DNA from: Crotalaria pallida
Lineage: Eukaryota > Streptophyta > Magnoliopsida > Fabales > Fabaceae
Direction of reading: 5' to 3'
DNA: 64,000 nt
NCBI GenBank assembly: GCA_037953625.1
Contig: CM075655.1
Location: forward strand, 77,775,501 to 77,839,500
Below the pieces are notes generated by a model that was given only the letters and a program-made list of their open reading frames with translations, did not search any database and was not told where the DNA came from. Positions 21,395 to 34,050 of this stretch are shown in pieces. Within the stretch, counting starts at the first letter, position 1. Every line of letters begins with the position of its first letter. The position numbers were made by a program, and so were the translations under genes.

Positions 21395-24030
21395 AGTTTT
21401 TCCTCGGCCCGAAGGGAGTAACTGATTACTCCTGTAGTTACTCATCAAGCAAGTGACTTGTAGTTAAATGTTAAACTGCTTTGTGGTCTAGTCAGGTGTT
21501 ATTGTAGCATGATAATAGGCATAGTTGTTGAGTCTAACGTAGTGAGTACTCTAGATTCTTTTAAGTTTGTTGAGTGATTCGAGGAGCGCGATTAGCATCT
21601 GACGATTTCTTTCGAAAAGCATGGTAAGCATTGGAAAATCTTTTATAAGTCCACTCAAATCATGTTCAGTTTACCATGCTAAACTTGAAATCTTGTGAGA
21701 ACGATAAATCATATTTAGAGGTGGATGAATGATGAGGCTAAGGAAAGCAATACCCCAACGGGCAAGAGCACAAGGTTGCTACCCCACCGGGAGGAAGTGA
21801 TCTTTAGTTTCTCTCCAAGTAAACCAACTCTAAATGTGACACACGAAGCAAGATTTCAACGTTTTAAAACTAATAGGCTATGTGTTTCAAACTTAAGTAA
21901 GACGAGAATGGTCTTATCATCGATATGATGTATGGTTGAGCCTGATCACCTCAAGTATACACATATTGGAGGATATCAACATCTTGTCCTTAAGTTTCGG
22001 CGAGTATTTTGGGAATTTAGTGAGAACCCAAATTCAGGAGGAATAGAGGTCTTGTCATAGGTTTCCGTATGCGTGAATATTTTTGAATCAGAGATTGCGC
22101 AACGGAAGTATAGGAAATATTGTCTTGTCTTAAGATAAGAGAAGTAGCTAGTTAGGAATCCTAGATAGCTATGATAGACTTCTAGGATTTAGGTGTTTAG
22201 AAATGAACGTAGGAAACCCCAAGATAGTACATAGTGGTTGTTCTAAGTCTAGACGAATGAATGCTTGAAATTTTAGTAAGTGCATAGAATTAGCATAAAT
22301 GCTTGTGTTGAATTAATAAGATGCTATGTATTGTCTTGTCTTTGCCTACATGATGAATTGTGCATTTTAATGATAATTTCTATTGTCCGAACATGTGCAT
22401 GACGAAAACTGTTTTGAGCATAAAACCTTTCGCGTACCTCTTCATGAATTGGTGTTGCTATCAACAAATTGCTTGGTCCCCAAACGTAATCATTTCAAAA
22501 CTAGGAACCGTTCGATTTTAAAGTATGATAGTAACCCCAATGAACTTTTAAGTTTTGGAATTGAATTCAAAAATGAATATATCTGTTTTAACAGAATCGG
22601 AAATCATTCTAAATTGAGTACTAAGTCGTATCACGAAATTTTGAAAAGTTGATTAATAAACTAAGGATTCCTAAGTAATCAAGCGGTGAACTAATTCATT
22701 CTTTAATCAATTCCCACGCTGATTAAATAGGAACCCTTCTATGTGACTTTACTCAATTCGGAATGAAGCTTTGTTGTCAAACTCAAAGTTAAAGGGGAAC
22801 GTGACTATTTTGATTGTTTGGGAAACATTGAAATAAATTTTCTAGTAAACCACATATTCCCATTCTCATTGAGTTTGCTAATCTTGAAAAAGCATATACA
22901 CCTTCACCTAAATTTCTTGAAGTTAGATGAAGGAAATCCTTTTAGAAATATATTTATATATATATATATATATATATGCTTTGCTTTATAAAGTTTGTTT
23001 TTGGAGCTTCACTCAAAGTTATTTGGCACGAACATATCAAAGTTTTAGAGTATGGAATAAATTTTCCTGATTTACTCTTTTTCTAAGAATCTTGCGAAAA
23101 ACAAACCAATATATTTTCCATCAAGGAAAGAATTCGATTTTCATGAATAATGACTCCGTCTACACACCACCACATCAATATTTGTTGTTGTGTCATTTTG
23201 ACTTGTGCATATGTAAATACCTTTTTGGTATGATAAGCAAAATTTCTAAACATAGATGAACGCATACATGTTTTCGGCATATCCCTTTGATTTTATAGAT
23301 GCATAAATGCACAAACGAATTTCCGAACGCTATTCTGATTTTCATAAAAATGCACATACTTTGAATTTATAGGATTTTAATTATTGAACTTTGAAACCAT
23401 ACAAAGTGATTGATTTTGTCGAAGTTTTATCTTGACATGCATAACTTGAATGTGTGAACAAATCATGGGAAACCATGCAAATTTTCAAACTCTTCTTAGA
23501 TTGCATTTGAAATGTGTGCAGCTTATCTAAGATGTGTGTATGGATTTAGACTTGAGTTCTAGGGTTGATTTAGGTAGATCGAGATTGGATTAGAATCAAG
23601 TAGAGATTGCCAAGTTAGTGGTTGCATTTATGTGCTGATATGAAATGTCGGTGTGCGTATTTGAATTTTGATTGTTATGTATGTGCTAACTGTTTACTTG
23701 TCAATGAGTGTGATTGCTTATGACTTAAGAATAGTGCCTAAGTGTAGATCACCAGGTAGATTGTGATTAGAACTCTTGTAATGTTTGACCCACATCGGAG
23801 TGAACCTCAAAAACTTTAGAGCATTTTGCTTCTAGTCTAACCAAACTAAACCACGATTTGTATTCTTCATTGGATGCATGAGTCCGGTGGCGTACTTAAG
23901 CAAGGTAGTATGCCAATTCAATGTGGGGGAGTAGAACCTAGTGCAGAATGCATCGTAGTTAGAAAACCCTTTGTTGGGATGGTTCTCCATTTGAAGGAAT
24001 TGAATGGAATTTCGGGGACGAAATTCTAAT

Positions 24031-24042
24031 AAGTGGGGGAGA
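24031..24042 (+). other. Polypurine tract of the LARD
   Basis: AAGTGGGGGAGA lies 2 nt before the 3' LTR and is the expected plus-strand primer site. Confidence 0.93.
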
Positions 24043-24044
24043 AT

Positions 24045-27000
24045 TGTAACATCCCAAACTTTATTTTAAATCAGATTATTAATGAAAACCTTAGAAAAAT
24101 TGGAAAAGTGACTTAATGAATTTTGGTAGATAGGTGAGTGGTGATTATAAGTCCTAGGGGTTGTATAGAAGGCAATTGTGGCTTTGGGCAGAGTCAAATA
24201 AGCGAAATCGGGAGTTAAATCGGCGTTTTAGATGTTAGAAATCAACCGAAAAGAGAAAATTAGGAATAAAATATTCATAGCTCCAAACCAAATTCCCACC
24301 GTTGGATGTGAAGATAAGGGTCTTAGGAAGGTTGTCTCAAAATTTGAGCAAGATCCGACGGAAGTTACAGCGAATCAAAAATTTGGAATTCTGGTGCACG
24401 CACAGGCGCACCGGTGCACGCCCAGGCGAGTGCGCTGTTCATTGGTGCACCAGACAGTGAAAAACCCGCCCAGGCGGTGCACCAATTCGCCCAGGCGAGC
24501 TGAAACACGCACCAGCCGCACCAGTCTCGCGTGTGGCGCGCCAAAATCCCACCTGACCGCACCAAATCTTCCATCAGGCACCAGTTGGTGCACAGATCCG
24601 CCCAGGCGCACCATCGTCTCGCCCAGGCGCGCCCTGCGGGCATCACCCCGCACCAGGCTCACCATTTGGCGCGCCATTCTTCCCCTAACCGCATCAGATC
24701 CACGCACCACGTACCAGATCTGGTGCTGGTGCCAGAGTCGCGCCCAGGCGCGCCATGACCCGCGCCCAGGCGCGCGGGGGCTGCTGATGCATAAAAACTG
24801 GTGCGTGGCACCATTTGAGCCACACAGTTTTGGCTTGTTCAATAAGCCCACTCCCTCCTTCTTGCTTAAGCCTTCTTCCATTATTTTTACCCACACCATG
24901 AGGCACCCTCCTCATTCCCTTCCACCTCACCGTAGCTCCCCACCAAGGCACCACCATCTCTCCTTCTTCTTGCCTTAGACTTCCCATGGAGCACCAAAAC
25001 ACCATCCCCCACCACCTAAGGCAACCAAGCATCATCTCACTCCTTTCCCTTGCTCCACCGTGTCTCTCTCTCCCTCTTGGGCACCATCACCATTTCCTTC
25101 TTCCTTTAGTTATGAAGCACACACCATAGCCTTAGCTTCCAAGCCATAAAAGGGGGTGTGAATTTCTTTTCCTCTCCCACCATTGGCGCACACCCTTTCT
25201 TCCTCCTTGGGAACCATCGCCTCTTCTCCCTCTCCATCAATCATAAAACCAAGCTCTCACCCTTAACCATGGCACCCAAGCTCTAACCTTTTGCCATTTG
25301 ATTTCCATGGAGTTCAAGCATTAAGGACTTCCATTCCTCTCTCCTTGGTTTCATTCTTTTCAAGCAAAATGGAAGGAAACCGACATACCGACACTTACCG
25401 ACACCGACCGAAATCGACTCGGTCTTGCTCCCGGTCACTATAAAGGCTTGTAGGATCACCGCCCCGTCTCGTCGGCAAACTTCGGCATTAATCGGTGCGA
25501 AGTGTGGAGCCTCGGGTCGAGGATCTTTCTTTGGACTCGTCGGTTGAGGTAAGAGGGGTTTGCGTTACCTTTCCTAAGGATATAGATTCTAGGTTGTTGT
25601 AATGATGACTAGGCGTAGTTAATTAATTAAAAGAATGAACCTTAGGATATTTAAAGGGCATGAAATGAACCTTAGGGGTAATTAGTGTGTTAATGGTTGA
25701 TTTAATATTAATTAAACGGTTTTTGTTAATATTCTCTTTTGTTAATATTAAATTAGGAAGTGAAGAACCCTAGGGAGTTGACTTAATTATAGTGATCTGA
25801 GACATACCTGAGTATGTCGACTGTTTTGATTATTATTCGTTGATTGTTACTCGTTATTGATGTATGTTCATGTCGTGTTTGGTTTTGTGACTCGTAAAGT
25901 AAATAATGGACTAAGTATCATTGTGAGCAAGTAATATAGAAAGGGCTAAGTAAGGAAGGAAGGATGGAAAATTACGAGTGAATGATTAAAGAATGGACTA
26001 AGGATAAACAGCTTGGTAAAAGAGAAATGATGTTTATTAATCAATGAATCGGAAATTAGAGGATGGTGATCGAGTGCCCAGGAACCTTGATGGATGTTGT
26101 GCTTGATTTAATTTGATAAGTGTAAATGTGACTATAAGGATTGTGTGATGATATGTGATATTGAAATGTTGAATTGTGCTAATTAAGTAATAATATATAA
26201 TTGTGACCATTGGATAGTGGAAATGTGTAATGTGGTGATTAATTTTGAGAAATGGGAAGTGCTAAAGAATTAATAATGATAAAAGAACGAAATGAATTAC
26301 ACCCAGGCTCAGCCAAGGGAGAATGAATTACACCCAGGCTCAGCCAGGGGAGAATGAATTACACCCAGGCTCATCCAGGGGATTGAGATACTTACCCGGA
26401 CGCAGTAAGTCGTTATCGCACGGTGGTGCGAACGCAGTAGGTCGTGACAAGGGGATTTACCCGGGCGCAGTAAGTCGTTATCGCGCGGTGGTGCGAACGC
26501 AGTAGGTCGTGACCAGGGGATTGAGAAACATACTCGGGCGCAGTAAGTCGCTATCGCGCGGTGGTGCGAGCGCAGTAGGTCGTGACCGGGGGATTTACCC
26601 GGGCGCAGTAAGTCGTTATCTCGCGGTGGTGCGAACGCAGTAGGTCGTGACCAGGGGATTGAGAAACATACCCGGGCGCAGTAAGTCGCTATCGCACGGT
26701 GGTGTGAGCGCAGTAGGTCGTGACCAGGGGATTTACCCGGGCGCAGTAAGTCGTGAGTGCACAGGAGTGCAGACGCAGTAGGTCGTGACCGGGGATTGAG
26801 AAACATACCCGGGCGCAGTAAGTCGCTATCGCGCGGTGGTGCGAGCACAGTAGGTCGTGACCAGGGGATTTACCCGGGCGCAGTAAGTCGTGAGTGCACA
26901 GGAGTGCAGACGTAGTAGGTCGTGACCAGGGGATTGAGAAACATACCCGGGCGCAGTAAGTCGTGAGTGCACAGGAGTGCAGACGTAGTAGGTCGTGACC

Positions 27001-27830
27001 AGGGGATTGAGAAACTTACCCGGGCGCAGTAAGTCGTGAGTGCACAGGAGTGCAGACACAGTAGGTCGTGACCAGGGACAGATTGAAAAAAACTTATGAA
27101 TCTGATTAAAGTGAATGGAACGAAAGTTTTTATGAAAACGATGGATGAGAATGAAATGTGAATTTAATTGAATTGAAAAGCAACCGTAAGACTAAAAATA
27201 GGACCGATAGGAAGGTAGTATGGACATAAGGCTTAAGTTATCGAAGATGAACTTGTATGTGATTACCTGAAAAAGAATTCTAGGTTAACAGACAACTTTG
27301 ACTTCAATAGGGCCTAGTTTGTCAGCTATGCTTCTTAGAAGGTATTATTCTTAGTACTATGTAATGCTACCCTTCTTGCTATATTTTTAAAGGTACCGAA
27401 GGAGCATACACGTGTCTCGCCGAGCAGGATTACATTCCACCACGTGGAGTGTGGATAGTATTTAGCGACCACCTATTGGTCATGGGTTATTTTGGGGAAG
27501 TTTTATTGTATTTCATTTACTTTGTATTTGGAGAAACTATGAGTTTGAGAAACTATTTGAATTTCCTTAGAAATAATGTAATGAGTGGACTAAACCATAT
27601 TTTGGGCCCTGCTGGCCTCTGATGAATTTAAAATGCTATTGTTTATCAGGTTACAGGAATTTTGGGAAAGTCCTAAAAACAAGCAAAACTCCGTCCGTTT
27701 GACGGGAGATTTCCATATGAATTAAAAATAACTAAGTGTTTTTCCTACTCAAATCATAAGTTTAAAAAGAAATTTTCAATTCACTATTTTATTTAAGGGT
27801 GTAAAAGGGTAATTAATTGTAGGTGTTACA
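24045..27830 (+). repeat. LARD 3' LTR
   Basis: Nearly identical to 17625-21378, with the same module order. Differences include a replaced segment at about 24361-24420 that adds a further CGC(A/C)CAGGCG pair (24399/24419), and one more minisatellite unit. Further near-palindrome pairs start at 24467/24488, 24599/24620 and 24741/24763 (21, 21 and 22 bp). It ends AGGTGTTACA followed by TCGAG. Confidence 0.95.
26290..27082 (+). repeat. Minisatellite in LARD 3' LTR
   Basis: Same unit structure as 19863-20630 and slightly longer. The open frames on both strands here (for example 26309-26848 minus) are products of the repeat period and are not genes. Confidence 0.92.
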
Positions 27831-27843
27831 TCGAGGCTCTTCA

Positions 27844-27870
27844 ATGGCGATTGCTGTTTGCTCTCCTTGA
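27844..27870 (+). other. Upstream ORF in the RPA-like gene leader
   Basis: An ATG at 27844 opens an 8-codon frame ending TGA, 100 bp before the assigned start at 27970. The stop overlaps a second ATG at 27869, whose longer frame runs across the main start codon to about 27979. If the leader is used, both would reduce initiation at 27970. That is inference. Confidence 0.4.
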
Positions 27871-30486
27871 TGGCGCGATTCGTCTTCTTCGTGCTTAATA
27901 AACATATATCAGCTTATTTTCCTTTTCATTATCAGTTCTTCAACTCAGATTCGGTGTGTTTCTTCAAAAATGGGAGGTGAAGGAGAATGGAAGAGAGCTC
28001 GGTTTGATCTCAACGAATGTTGGATTATTATTATTTTTTTTTATTTTGTTTTGTGATTCTCTTCTTTATCATTCTGTTAGTTCTCTTCTTATCTTTTTTT
28101 TTTAATTTTTATTTTATTTTATTTTTTTGTTTTTTCAGTTCCTGGGTCTGATCTTGAATTCCAGTTGAAGAGACCTCGATTTGATCTCAATGAAGGTTGA
28201 CCACAATAATTTTTTTCGTTGTTTTTTGATTCTCTTCTTTATCATTATGTTAGTTCAGTATTATTTTTTTTTTCTTTTTGGTTTGACTTTATTTTATTTT
28301 ATTTTTTTTTTTTACAGTTCGCGGGTATGATTGTGAATTTAAGTTGCCATCAGTGAGCAAGCTAACACCTGGGAAGCATATTTTGAGAGGTTTGGTTTCG
28401 ATTATTAATTTGTTTAATTTTGTAGTTGTTCATTTATTGTAAATCTTATTTGAATTCTGATCTTTGAAGGTTCATCCTCAAAACCGTGTAATGATCTTGA
28501 AGAATTTGTGCGTTCGAGTAATGCTAGGATGCGTGCTTTGTTTGATAATGATGTTGATTTGAGTGTTAGAAGATTTGCTCATGGCTTTGACTTTGGACAT
28601 GTTCCAGGTTAGATATTACTCTCTGTTGTTGGCTTTTAAAGATGAGTTTACAAATATGTGATTAAATATTTTTTCTGGAAATTTTACAATAGTGCCTGCA
28701 TCATGTCTGGAAGGAAATGTCATTTGGTTATAACTTATAAGTATATTAGCTTTATCTTTTTTGATTTTATTGTGAAATGAGATTTGAATGATTTGTGCAT
28801 GTTTCTTTTTTTTTATATGTTTTTTTTTTCAATCCCTATATTTTTTTTCCTTTTCCCTTAACGCAGAGTTACCTAACAAAACTTTGAATCTCTATAAATT
28901 GTAACCCATCACTGTACAAGAGGATGTGCAAAAAATAAAGATTTTACCACCTTCTTAACCCATCCATTAACTAAGTCTTTTACCACCTTAGTATTACTTC
29001 TTGAGTCCCTCTATCTTAACCAAGGATTGTTAATAGTTCTAATTTTTTGTGACCTTTGTGACCTTATCTTAATATTGTTAATAATTAATAATCTGACAGT
29101 AAAAAAAAAAGCCTCTCTGTTGTTGCTAGTGGTGAAGCACTGAAGTTGAAGACTGTTTGTCTTCTCATGTATAATTGAATGTGCACGAAATCCAATATGA
29201 TATTATATCTTTTATTGTTATTATTATTACTATATAATGTACCATGCATCTCTTTCAAAGGTTCATTTCAATGTTAGTTCAGTTTTCCTTGCTGAGTACC
29301 GCCGTGGACATTGACTATTATGGCATTGTGCTTGGTATCTGACTTAAAAATTGGAAGGGAAACCAGGTCTTTGCAGGCAAAGATACATAGGTGTTGGGAT
29401 GTAAATCCAAGGGGTAAGGTCATGAGTATAAACATGGTTCTCATTGACAAGAAGGTATGAACTTTTTTACTTATTTTTTTTTAATTTAATTTGATTTTAT
29501 TAAACTTTTTTCTTTTTAATTAATGATGCTCCGTTAATATCCTTTCTTTCTTCTACTTTTTTTTTTCACTGCCTTTTGTTTTTTCTTTATTGATCTGTTG
29601 TTTTTAATGGAGAGCAAATTTGATTTATTGCTTATTGCAGGGTGATAAAATACAAAGGCTGATAATTGATCAGGATGCTATGAAAAAACATAGAAAATAT
29701 ATTGAAGAGGGATCAGTGATACAGCTTTCCAGATTTTATGTTGGACTTGTGACTGGACAATGTCGTCCAACCAAGCATCCATATCGTATTAATATTAATT
29801 TTGGAACAAGGATTGAACCATGTGGAGAAAATATTGCAAGTGAAGATTTTTATTTTGTTTCTTTTGAAAAAATTGGATTGGATGAGAAACCTGAAGACTA
29901 TCTTATAGGTATTTTTCATTTTAAATGTTAATAAGCTTTTGATTACTTATTTCATTTTAATTAATTTAATTACTTTAATTACTTTAATTTAATGATAATC
30001 ATAATATTTGTGATTAATATTTAATAATTAATTAACAATTGATATTTACAGACATTATTGGAGTGGTTAAGGAGCATGGTTCTCTTGAACCTTATCAATA
30101 TCAAGGAGAAGTTGCACATAAGCTTATGTTGATCCTTGCTAATGAAAGGTCAGCGATTTTCCATTTTTTGTTTTTATTTTCTTTTTATATATATTTATTT
30201 ATCATTTTTTTTTATTTCAGGCACAATACTTTGCCTGTTATTTTTTTCAAGGATCATAGTCAATCAGTACTTGACTTTCTTAATGGACCTGAACAACCAA
30301 AAGTGATTGCTTTGTGTAACATCCCTAAGTTTAATTTCGGTATAATATGATTTATGCCGAGCATTTAGGAGAATTATCAAGCTTTAAGAGAGGATTTTAA
30401 GAAGTAATCAAAGCCTAAATGAGAATGGGGGCCTAAGGAAATGGATTGGAGTTAGAAGATCATCAAAATCTGACTTTTCAATGAAG

Positions 30487-30707
30487 TAATCGATTACTCT
30501 GCAAGGCAGTAATCGATTATAAGGCCTATGGTGGAAACACTTAAGATGTTGCAGCAAATTAATCGATTACAAGGGTAAAGTAATCGATTACTTTGAGTAG
30601 TAATCGATTACATTCAGGGGAATAATCGATTACTTAGGCTTTGGTGAATGTACTGAGAAATGTTGCATCACATGGGTAATCGATTATTTGGAGTGAGTAA
30701 TCGATTA
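30487..30707. repeat. Array of paired TAATCGATTA palindromes in solo LTR
   Basis: Exact TAATCGATTA starts at 30487, 30510, 30560, 30581, 30601, 30623, 30677 and 30698. Neighbour spacings within groups are 20-23 bp with unlike linkers. GTTGCATCA or GTTGCAGCA precedes two groups, the reverse complement of the TGATGCAAC seen in the 11421-11835 array. Confidence 0.95.
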
Positions 30708-31116
30708 CTCACTGGAAAAATCAGAAAAAAAAATATATCACGTGCGAGCCACCCGTTTGTGACTTAATTGAGAAGCATGCCTTCTCAGCCACACAAATCA
30801 ATGGGAGTCTAAGATCAATGCATAATAAAAAGAAAAGAAAGAAATAAAAACACAACACCAACACACATGAACAACTTTCTCTCTCTCTTCTCCTCTCTTT
30901 CTTCTACACTTTGAACAACTCCTTCTTCTCCCTAGGGCACCTTCGTTCATCACCAACTCAACCAAGAAGCAAAGGGGTTTCCATCCTCTTCATCAACAAT
31001 CATATTCCTATCAAGCTCCAAGTTATATTCACAATCTTTTGGGTGTTAGCTCCTTGGTGGAAAAGCTTAAGCTTAAGAGCAAGTGGGGAAATCACTCTAT
31101 CTCCTAATATTTTGAG

Positions 31117-32262
31117 GTAAGGAGTGAGTATTACCTTAATTTAGGGATGAGTTTCTAGTATGTATATAATACTTGCTAAGAGTTAAGTGTTAGTTAGGGT
31201 ATAAACCATAGGGTAATGAATATTAGTAATGATTTCAGAATTGAAGTAAAGGAATTTAATTAATCATGATGCTGTGTATAAGTGATTATTTCTGAATATG
31301 TGTATGTTTGAATTTAAGTGTATATTGTGGAATTGTTGGTGATGATGCTCAGTAGTTTAATGATGTGTTGTTGGCCTTGTGACTAAATGAATAATGGATC
31401 ATGGAAATAAATGAATGGGATTAGTGTTGACAATACGTGGAAAGTGAATTGATTAAGAGATTAGAGAAAAAGGGAGTAATGGTTAGAAAAAAGTGATGTG
31501 AAGGAGTGGAGAGGGAATTATGAATGAATAAAGGAATGAAAATTTAATAAAAGCGAAGGTCATAAAGACCCAGCGCGACCATTTAGAATTTATGTTGCGA
31601 AGGTCACGGTGACCCAGCGCGAAGAAATAGACTTAATAATGCGAAGGTATATGTACCCAGCGCGATATGCGAAGGTCATATCACCCAGCGCGATAAGAAA
31701 ACAATAATAATGCGAAGGTATAACCCAGCGCGATATGCGAAGGTCATATCACCCAGCGCGATAATAATACATAATAATGCGAAGGTATATGTACCCAGCG
31801 CGATATGCGAAGGTCATATCACTCAGCGCGATAACAAAACATAATTATGCGAAGGTTATATCACCCAGCGCGATAATAGAACTTATAATGCGATGGTCAC
31901 ATCGACCCAGCGCGATCATTTATATTTCATAATGCGATGGTCACATCGACCCAGCGCGATCATTTATATTTAATAATGCGAGGTCAACACCGACCCGACG
32001 CGATAAAAGGTTAAAACAGGGGGAAATAAAGTAGACCTATAGCATGATAAATTAGAGAATATGAATGAGTTGATTAGAAAGAAAAGAAAAAGGTATAGAG
32101 ATAAAAGAATCGTTGGCATTTGTTTGTATCATTGCTTCCATGTGTGAATGACTATGTGAAATACCTGAACTATATGTGTTTGGCTTGGTCGGTTATTATG
32201 TCATATGAGAAACTGCTATTCCTACTTTACTGTGTAGTGCTCACCTCCTTACCATTTTTCAG
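31117..32262 (+). other. Putative leader intron of the solo LTR
   Basis: Donor TTTTGAG/GTAAGGAG and acceptor CCATTTTTCAG/GTACTGAGCTGG enclose the minisatellite. The acceptor is followed by GGAGCATACAC, as in the LARD LTR. Splicing is inferred, not shown. Confidence 0.5.
31552..32004 (+). repeat. Minisatellite of GCGAAGGT...CCCAGCGCGA units
   Basis: About a dozen units of 24-35 bp. Each opens GCGAAGGT (later GCGATGGT) and closes CCCAGCGCGAT. It has no sequence similarity to the LARD minisatellite but lies at the same place between donor and acceptor. Confidence 0.93.
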
Positions 32263-34010
32263 GTACTGAGCTGGAGCATACACCAGTTTCGCTGCTACTT
32301 TTAACTCTGATATTATTTTGATGTAAATGTGTTGTATATACTTTTTGAGCGAGGCTTAGGATATATCTCTTTTGTTAAAAAGCCTAGGGTCTTTGAACGT
32401 ATATTTCTAACTTGGTGTTTCGCTGCTACTTTTAACTCTGATATGGAATTTATAATTTTGAGCCTTTGGGCCTTGTTATGATGCAAATATATTCTTGATG
32501 TATGCCCTGCTGGCTACTGAATGTTTATTTGATAAATGTTTTCACAGGTGAAATTTTGGATAAGTCCGAATTTCAAACGAAACTCCGTCCGTTTGACGGT
32601 TGATTTTATTAAAATAAAAAGGAATTTTTAAGTTCATATTTTTAAATGATGGGGTTTTAAGGGTAATAATCCTAGGTGTTACACTTTGCAACTTGGAAAA
32701 ATATCAAATTGGAACGGTTATTATCTTTAAATTATTTGTTTTTATTTTTTTAAGTTATCTTCTTTAATAATATCGAAAGTTATTATTCTTTGTTTATTTT
32801 ATTTTGCGGATTTTGTTTTTGAATGCTTAGGATTTACTTATGCAACAACTTATTGGAATGCAACTAAAATTTTTTTCAACCCCACAGTACCCGAAACAAT
32901 GTTGCTTCATGAGAGGTGAAAATATATTTTGTTGCTTTATTTTTTTGTTTTTATTAAGTTTTTTTTTCTAATAGTTTTCATTGGTCATAATTTTTTTTGG
33001 TTATGTAGTGCAATAGATCAAGTGCCTACTCAGGGATTAAGTTCTTGTCAATTCACAAACAGTAGTCAAAGCACAATTGGCATTGCTCTAACTAATCCTG
33101 ATTTTAGGAAAACACTTACTGATATTAAAACTATTGAAGAGGTGAATTTATTTAAGTTTTGTTTGTTATTATTCTGAATGGATTATTTCTCCATTTTTAA
33201 CGTCTATTGTTCATTGCTTTTCTTTTTTCTTAAATTTTTTTTAATTTAAAAAAAAGGGTGGAAGATATTCAGTTATTGCAAAGATAGAGGAAATCATTGA
33301 AGACCATAATTGGTGCTATGATGAATGTGATAAATGTCCTCAAAATATTGGTGAGAAGGAAAGAAGTGATGGAAAAATGGGAATTTGGTGCAATAGATGT
33401 GAAAAGGAACCAAATATAGTTACACAAAGGTTTTCCCTTCACACAACTTTCCAAGTATGCTATCATTTGGTTTATTTAAATATCTGTATGCTAAATATCA
33501 ATTTCTGTAAAATAGGTTCAAAATTCAAGTGAGGGTTAGTGATTCGGTTGGATATGCGTGTTTCACTATTTTTGATAAAGATGCTTTTAAACTGCTCAAA
33601 AAAACTGCAACTGAGTTAAAGGATCAAATGATCAAGGTAAAAGGAATTTTTTTGATTTAGTGTAAATATTTAAAATTATTTTTGTAAATAAATAATTTGC
33701 ATTTGCTGAGATAATTTTTTATTTATGTTATACATGATAACGATGAATTTGGATTCCCTAAAGAATTTGATAACCTCATTGGAAAAGAATATGTTTTTGT
33801 GGTTGATGTTAAACAATATTATAATATTGAAAAAAGATTGGATAATTTCAATGTGGTTACAATTGTTGAAGCTGATAATTTCAACACTGAATTTCAAACA
33901 CAAAGATTGGCAGCAGAGGCATGCACCTGACATTAAATATTTACTATATAAAATTTTTATATAAAATTTTTTATATATAATTATTTAATATATAAAATAT
34001 TTATTTGTGT

Positions 34011-34017
<7 letters not shown>

Positions 34018-34046
<29 letters not shown>
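34018..34046. repeat. (TA)n microsatellite in RPA-like intron
   Basis: A run of about 14 TA dinucleotides lies just before the acceptor TTTTAAG of exon 14. Confidence 0.9.

Positions 34047-34050
<4 letters not shown>

Larger units (their letters stand above)
21379..24044 (+). other. LARD internal region, no recognisable coding sequence
   Basis: It begins with TTTA and the primer site and ends with the polypurine tract. A (TA)n run lies at about 22947-22977. The longest frame (22383-22652, 89 codons) has no recognisable domain and lies in AT-rich sequence; I do not call it a gene. Traces of a polyprotein end remain just before 24030. Confidence 0.8.
17625..27830 (+). mobile_element. Coding-free LTR retrotransposon derivative (LARD), Ty3/gypsy type
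   Basis: Target duplication TCGAG lies at 17620-17624 and 27831-27835. LTRs at 17625-21378 (3754 bp) and 24045-27830 (3786 bp) begin TGTAACATCCCAAAC and end AGGTGTTACA. The primer site matches initiator tRNA-Met, and the polypurine tract AAGTGGGGGAGA lies against the second LTR. The sequence just before it (ATTTCGGGGACGAAATTC) is the worn end of a chromovirus-type pol. The 2.7 kb interior has no gag, protease, reverse transcriptase or integrase frame. The LTRs are nearly identical apart from repeat-number changes, so insertion looks recent. It sits in the leader region of the Helitron gene. Confidence 0.95.
30315..32683 (+). mobile_element. Solo Ty3/gypsy-type LTR inside exon 8 of the RPA-like gene
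   Basis: It begins TGTAACATCCCTAAG, ends CCTAGGTGTTACA, and is flanked by CTTTG (30310-30314 and 32684-32688). Removing it plus one duplication restores the exon 8 frame (GTG ATT GCT TTG / CAA CTT GGA). It has no internal domain (2369 bp). Order of parts: TGTAACA end, paired TAATCGATTA array, TATA-like AATAAAAAG at about 30825, CT-rich leader, donor GAG/GTAAGGAG, minisatellite, acceptor TTTTTCAG, and a GGAGCATACAC box. This matches the LARD LTR layout although most of the sequence differs. Confidence 0.95.

Noticed and set aside
22383..22652. 89-codon frame in the LARD interior
   Set aside because: No domain, AT-rich context, and no counterpart elsewhere in the window. It could be a worn gag/pol piece but cannot be supported.
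26309..26848. Minus-strand frame of 179 codons with repeated HDLLRSHHRAI peptides
   Set aside because: It is an artefact of the LTR minisatellite period.
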